Assembly: GCA_947492745.1 (NCBI GenBank)
Contig: CANLOE010000079.1
Span: forward strand, 1-35,295
Source of the DNA: an uncultured Cyclobacteriaceae bacterium
Lineage (GTDB): Bacteria > Bacteroidota > Bacteroidia > Cytophagales > Cyclobacteriaceae
Length of the DNA stretch: 35,295 nt
Direction of reading: 5' to 3'
Shown here: positions 33,606 to 35,295 of the stretch, piece by piece
How positions within the stretch are numbered: position 1 is the stretch's first letter
Layout of the letters: each line of letters starts with the position of its first letter
The notes under the pieces: generated by a model
The model's database searches: none
What the model saw: only the letters and a program-made list of their open reading frames with translations
Told to the model about the DNA's origin: nothing
Translations under genes and position numbers: made by a program

Positions 33606-34118
33606 CCTGAATATCTGATTTCAAAACTTTATGAAAACCTGACCGATGAAGAATTTATCAACACGCACAGGCTTGGAGAGTCTGATTTCGAGCGTGAGCG
33701 TATTTTTTCATTCAAGTCATTGGTAATCTATCAGTTATTCCGTTCCTCTAGGAGCATCAACGGAGAGCTGACCTCTTTCTTTGAGGACTGCCCTGATACC
33801 TTCATCCCAAGTAAGAGCGCCTACAGCAAGGCACGCAGGAAGCTTTGCTGTAGTTGTTACGATAGCCTTAACGGAATGCCGGTCGGTTCCCTGCCCGACA
33901 ATAGGCACTGGCAGGGCCACAGGGTACTTGCCGTGGACGGCTCCACGCTGAAATTGCCCGCTTCAAAAGAATGCACCGAAGAGTTCGGGGAATACGACAT
34001 GGGCCGTGGGGGACACTCTAGGAAGACCTGTATGGGGCGCATTTCGATGTGCTACGATGTACTGCACAAAATGGTCCTTGACGATACCCCGGACAATAAG
34101 TCAGTACAAGAGGAATGA
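33606..34118 (+). pseudogene. IS4-type transposase fragment
   Basis: Open frame of about 170 codons without a normal start (stop TAG at 33603-33605, no in-frame ATG near the beginning). NLTDEEFINTHRLGESDF and FERERIFSFKSLVIYQLF match the N-terminal part of IS4-family transposases; VLAVDGSTLKLP holds the first catalytic Asp of the DDE triad. The frame stops after DDTPDNKSVQEE, long before the second Asp and Glu, so at least half the protein (usual length about 400-450) is gone. Inactive remnant. Confidence 0.85.
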
Positions 34119-34171
34119 CCATTGTCAAGGGAGTAATACTATTCAGATGTGAAGCCTTTACTTATTCAAGT

Positions 34172-34909
34172 TTAAAAATTAGCACTTTCCCTATCGATAT
34201 TTTTCTGTAAGGTCAATTCCAAACTGTCCAAGTCGAGGCATAAGAGGTGTCCGTATTCACTACTCATGTCTCGAAACACAGCTCCATTGTCCAGACAGAT
34301 ACTTTTTTTTGAATCAATCATTGTTTTTATCTTCTTCAGCGGCGTAGGCGTATGCCCATGTATCAATCTCTTGTTTCCAAGTTTTTCATCGTCTATAGGA
34401 GCATTGCGTATCCATAACATATCGGCATAAGCTGTCAAAAACTCGGGTTTGGAAAAATTAAAGCCAGCATGTGCTAGGTAATAATCCGGTAATTCCAGAT
34501 AATAAGGTAAGCCCTGTAGAAAATCTTTGTACTTGCGATTGATACGATGGCCATCATCGCACAATTGTATGATCCAATCATCTTTATACCATAGCAAGGT
34601 CTCGTTCTCTTCTTTGATAATCGCATCAATTAACGACTGCTCATGATTTCCTCTCAAAGCAAACACTTGAAAACCAAATTCCTGAAGTTTTAGAATATGG
34701 TCGAGAACTCCCTTGCTATTTGGACCTCTATCGATATAGTCTCCTAAAAGAAAAAGCTGGTCGGCCTTTCGAAGGTCAATTTGTGTCAACAAAGCTAAAA
34801 AAGTGTCCAAGCATCCATGGATGTCAGGTATTGCATATCTTCTTCCCTCAAAAGGCACAGGTACTACTTTAAATGGAGTGAACGAACCATTTACATTGCT
34901 GGCGGACAT
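34172..34909 (-). CDS. Calcineurin-like Ser/Thr protein phosphatase
   Basis: 245-residue metallophosphatase of the PPP/PrpA-like or diadenosine-tetraphosphatase-like family. Metal-ligand motifs are all present: PDIHG (28-32, Asp29 and His31), GDYIDRG (56-62), RGNHE (86-90), HAGFNF and GHTPTP. Two-metal phosphoesterase acting on phosphoproteins or nucleotides in the cytoplasm; sequence alone does not separate these roles. ATG 34909 chosen over an in-frame TTG two codons upstream. Single gene; no promoter box recognised. Confidence 0.92.
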   Translation of the reverse strand: MSASNVNGSFTPFKVVPVPFEGRRYAIPDIHGCLDTFLALLTQIDLRKADQLFLLGDYIDRGPNSKGVLDHILKLQEFGFQVFALRGNHEQSLIDAIIKEENETLLWYKDDWIIQLCDDGHRINRKYKDFLQGLPYYLELPDYYLAHAGFNFSKPEFLTAYADMLWIRNAPIDDEKLGNKRLIHGHTPTPLKKIKTMIDSKKSICLDNGAVFRDMSSEYGHLLCLDLDSLELTLQKNIDRESANF

Positions 34910-35218
34910 ACTCAATTATTAATCAATAAATTTTAAAGGAAAATGAATTTAGGGCTTATGGCAACGGCTAATATAGATAATTTGTTTCACGACCATACTA
35001 TTGGATATGAAAATGATCTCCATTTTTTTGTAATCACAATACGTACACCTCTTGTATTTTACAGGAAAAGAAAAAGAAATGATAGGGTATGCTGCTGTAT
35101 ACCAGCTATATGTATATAAATAACTCTTTCGGGATAAATTAAGGTACTGATTTGGTCATACTGCGATACGCTGTGAAATAAACCAATGCAACTATTTTGT
35201 GGAGAAGAGGGGAAAGTA
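34910..35218. other. Spacer, nothing recognised
   Basis: AT-rich sequence upstream of the phosphatase gene. No ORF, terminator or repeat copy seen before element F3. Confidence 0.5.
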
Positions 35219-35223
35219 TTTAA

Positions 35224-35295
35224 CCCAAAATGTTCGTTGGAACTTCGTCATGAGGACTTAAATGGCAATAAGTCAGTGCGTTTTCTTGGGTTCAG
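35224..35295 (+). repeat. Family F element F3, cut by window edge
   Basis: CCCAAAATGTTCGTTGGAAC onward, matching the first 72 bp of F1 with only a few differences, preceded by TTTAA (35219-35223). Right part outside the window. Confidence 0.85.

Noticed and set aside
1-35295. Dispersed palindromic repeats as a CRISPR array
   Set aside because: The repeats are 160 bp or more, scattered, nested and bounded by target duplications. There are no regular short repeats with unique spacers and no cas genes.
5198-35295. Elements as integron attC sites or REP/BIME sequences with a RAYT
   Set aside because: No integron integrase or Y1 (RAYT-type) transposase is seen, there is no cassette array, and clear 3- or 5-bp target duplications point to DDE-type transposition.
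1-35295. tRNA or rRNA genes
   Set aside because: I found no cloverleaf with a GGTTC-type T arm and CCA-adjacent acceptor, and no rRNA-like stretches, on either strand by reading; a covariance search would be decisive.

Overview
The window looks like a chromosomal segment of a Bacteroidota bacterium (Cytophagia or Flavobacteriia type). The markers are a type III glutamine synthetase, a TonB-dependent receptor paired with a DUF4249 lipoprotein, an OmpA protein with thrombospondin-3 repeats, a propeller/barrel outer-membrane protein, and Bacteroidota-type promoters (TTTG, about 19 bp, TAnnTTTG). I see no rRNA, tRNA, CRISPR array or prophage.

Layout. 0.2-0.9 kb: PAP2 phosphatase (-). 1.5-3.9 kb: glnN with a structured leader and a strong terminator. 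4-5.2 kb: gene-poor, with an orphan terminator. 5.5-6.4 kb: alpha/beta-hydrolase lipoprotein (-). 7.1-8.8 kb: S41 protease (-). 9.7-10.6 kb: OmpA/TSP3 protein (-). 11.2-12.5 kb: operon of three small unknown genes (-). 13.8-14.8 kb: fabH (-). 14.9-16.8 kb: SRAP protein followed by a TPR protein (-). 18.3-19.8 kb: YheT-like hydrolase and a small ORF (-). 20.1-23.5 kb: TonB receptor plus DUF4249 lipoprotein (+). 25.0-28.0 kb: metallopeptidase/propeller/barrel protein (+). 28.2-29.8 kb: 2-oxoacid dehydrogenase E2 (+). 30.8-31.4 kb: broken XhoI/PaeR7I-type restriction gene. 31.4-32.3 kb: hslV and arsC. 32.5-33.0 kb: Calx-beta-like lipoprotein (-). 33.6-34.1 kb: broken IS4-type transposase. 34.2-34.9 kb: calcineurin-like phosphatase (-). 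Most genes are housekeeping or envelope genes in short operons.

The outstanding feature is what fills the gaps between genes: more than 25 copies of quasi-palindromic elements, mostly 160-170 bp, none with a credible ORF. They fall into three groups. (1) Families B, C, D, F and H begin with CCC and end with GGG and are flanked by 5-bp A/T-rich direct repeats (TTTAA, TTGAA, TTCAA, ATAAA, ATTAA). (2) Family A has ends TACAAA/TTTGTA and a 3-bp TTA/TAA duplication, proven inside the window by comparing interrupted with uninterrupted copies of B and D. (3) Family E has ends GAGACTGTTTT and a TTA duplication, resembling IS5/IS1031-type ends. The elements nest in each other, sit head-to-tail sharing one target duplication, form chimeras, and shrink to mini-forms that keep both ends. 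Families A, C, D, E and F share a central hairpin, ATAGCnnnGCTAT. I read this as an active or recently active community of MITE-like elements; no intact transposase that could move them lies in the window.

Further points worth checking: an SRAP protein lacking its catalytic Cys2 (Pro instead), a three-piece restriction pseudogene, a YheT homologue whose expected start codon reads ACG, a glnN leader with paired flanking repeats, and a likely small RNA ending near 5152.
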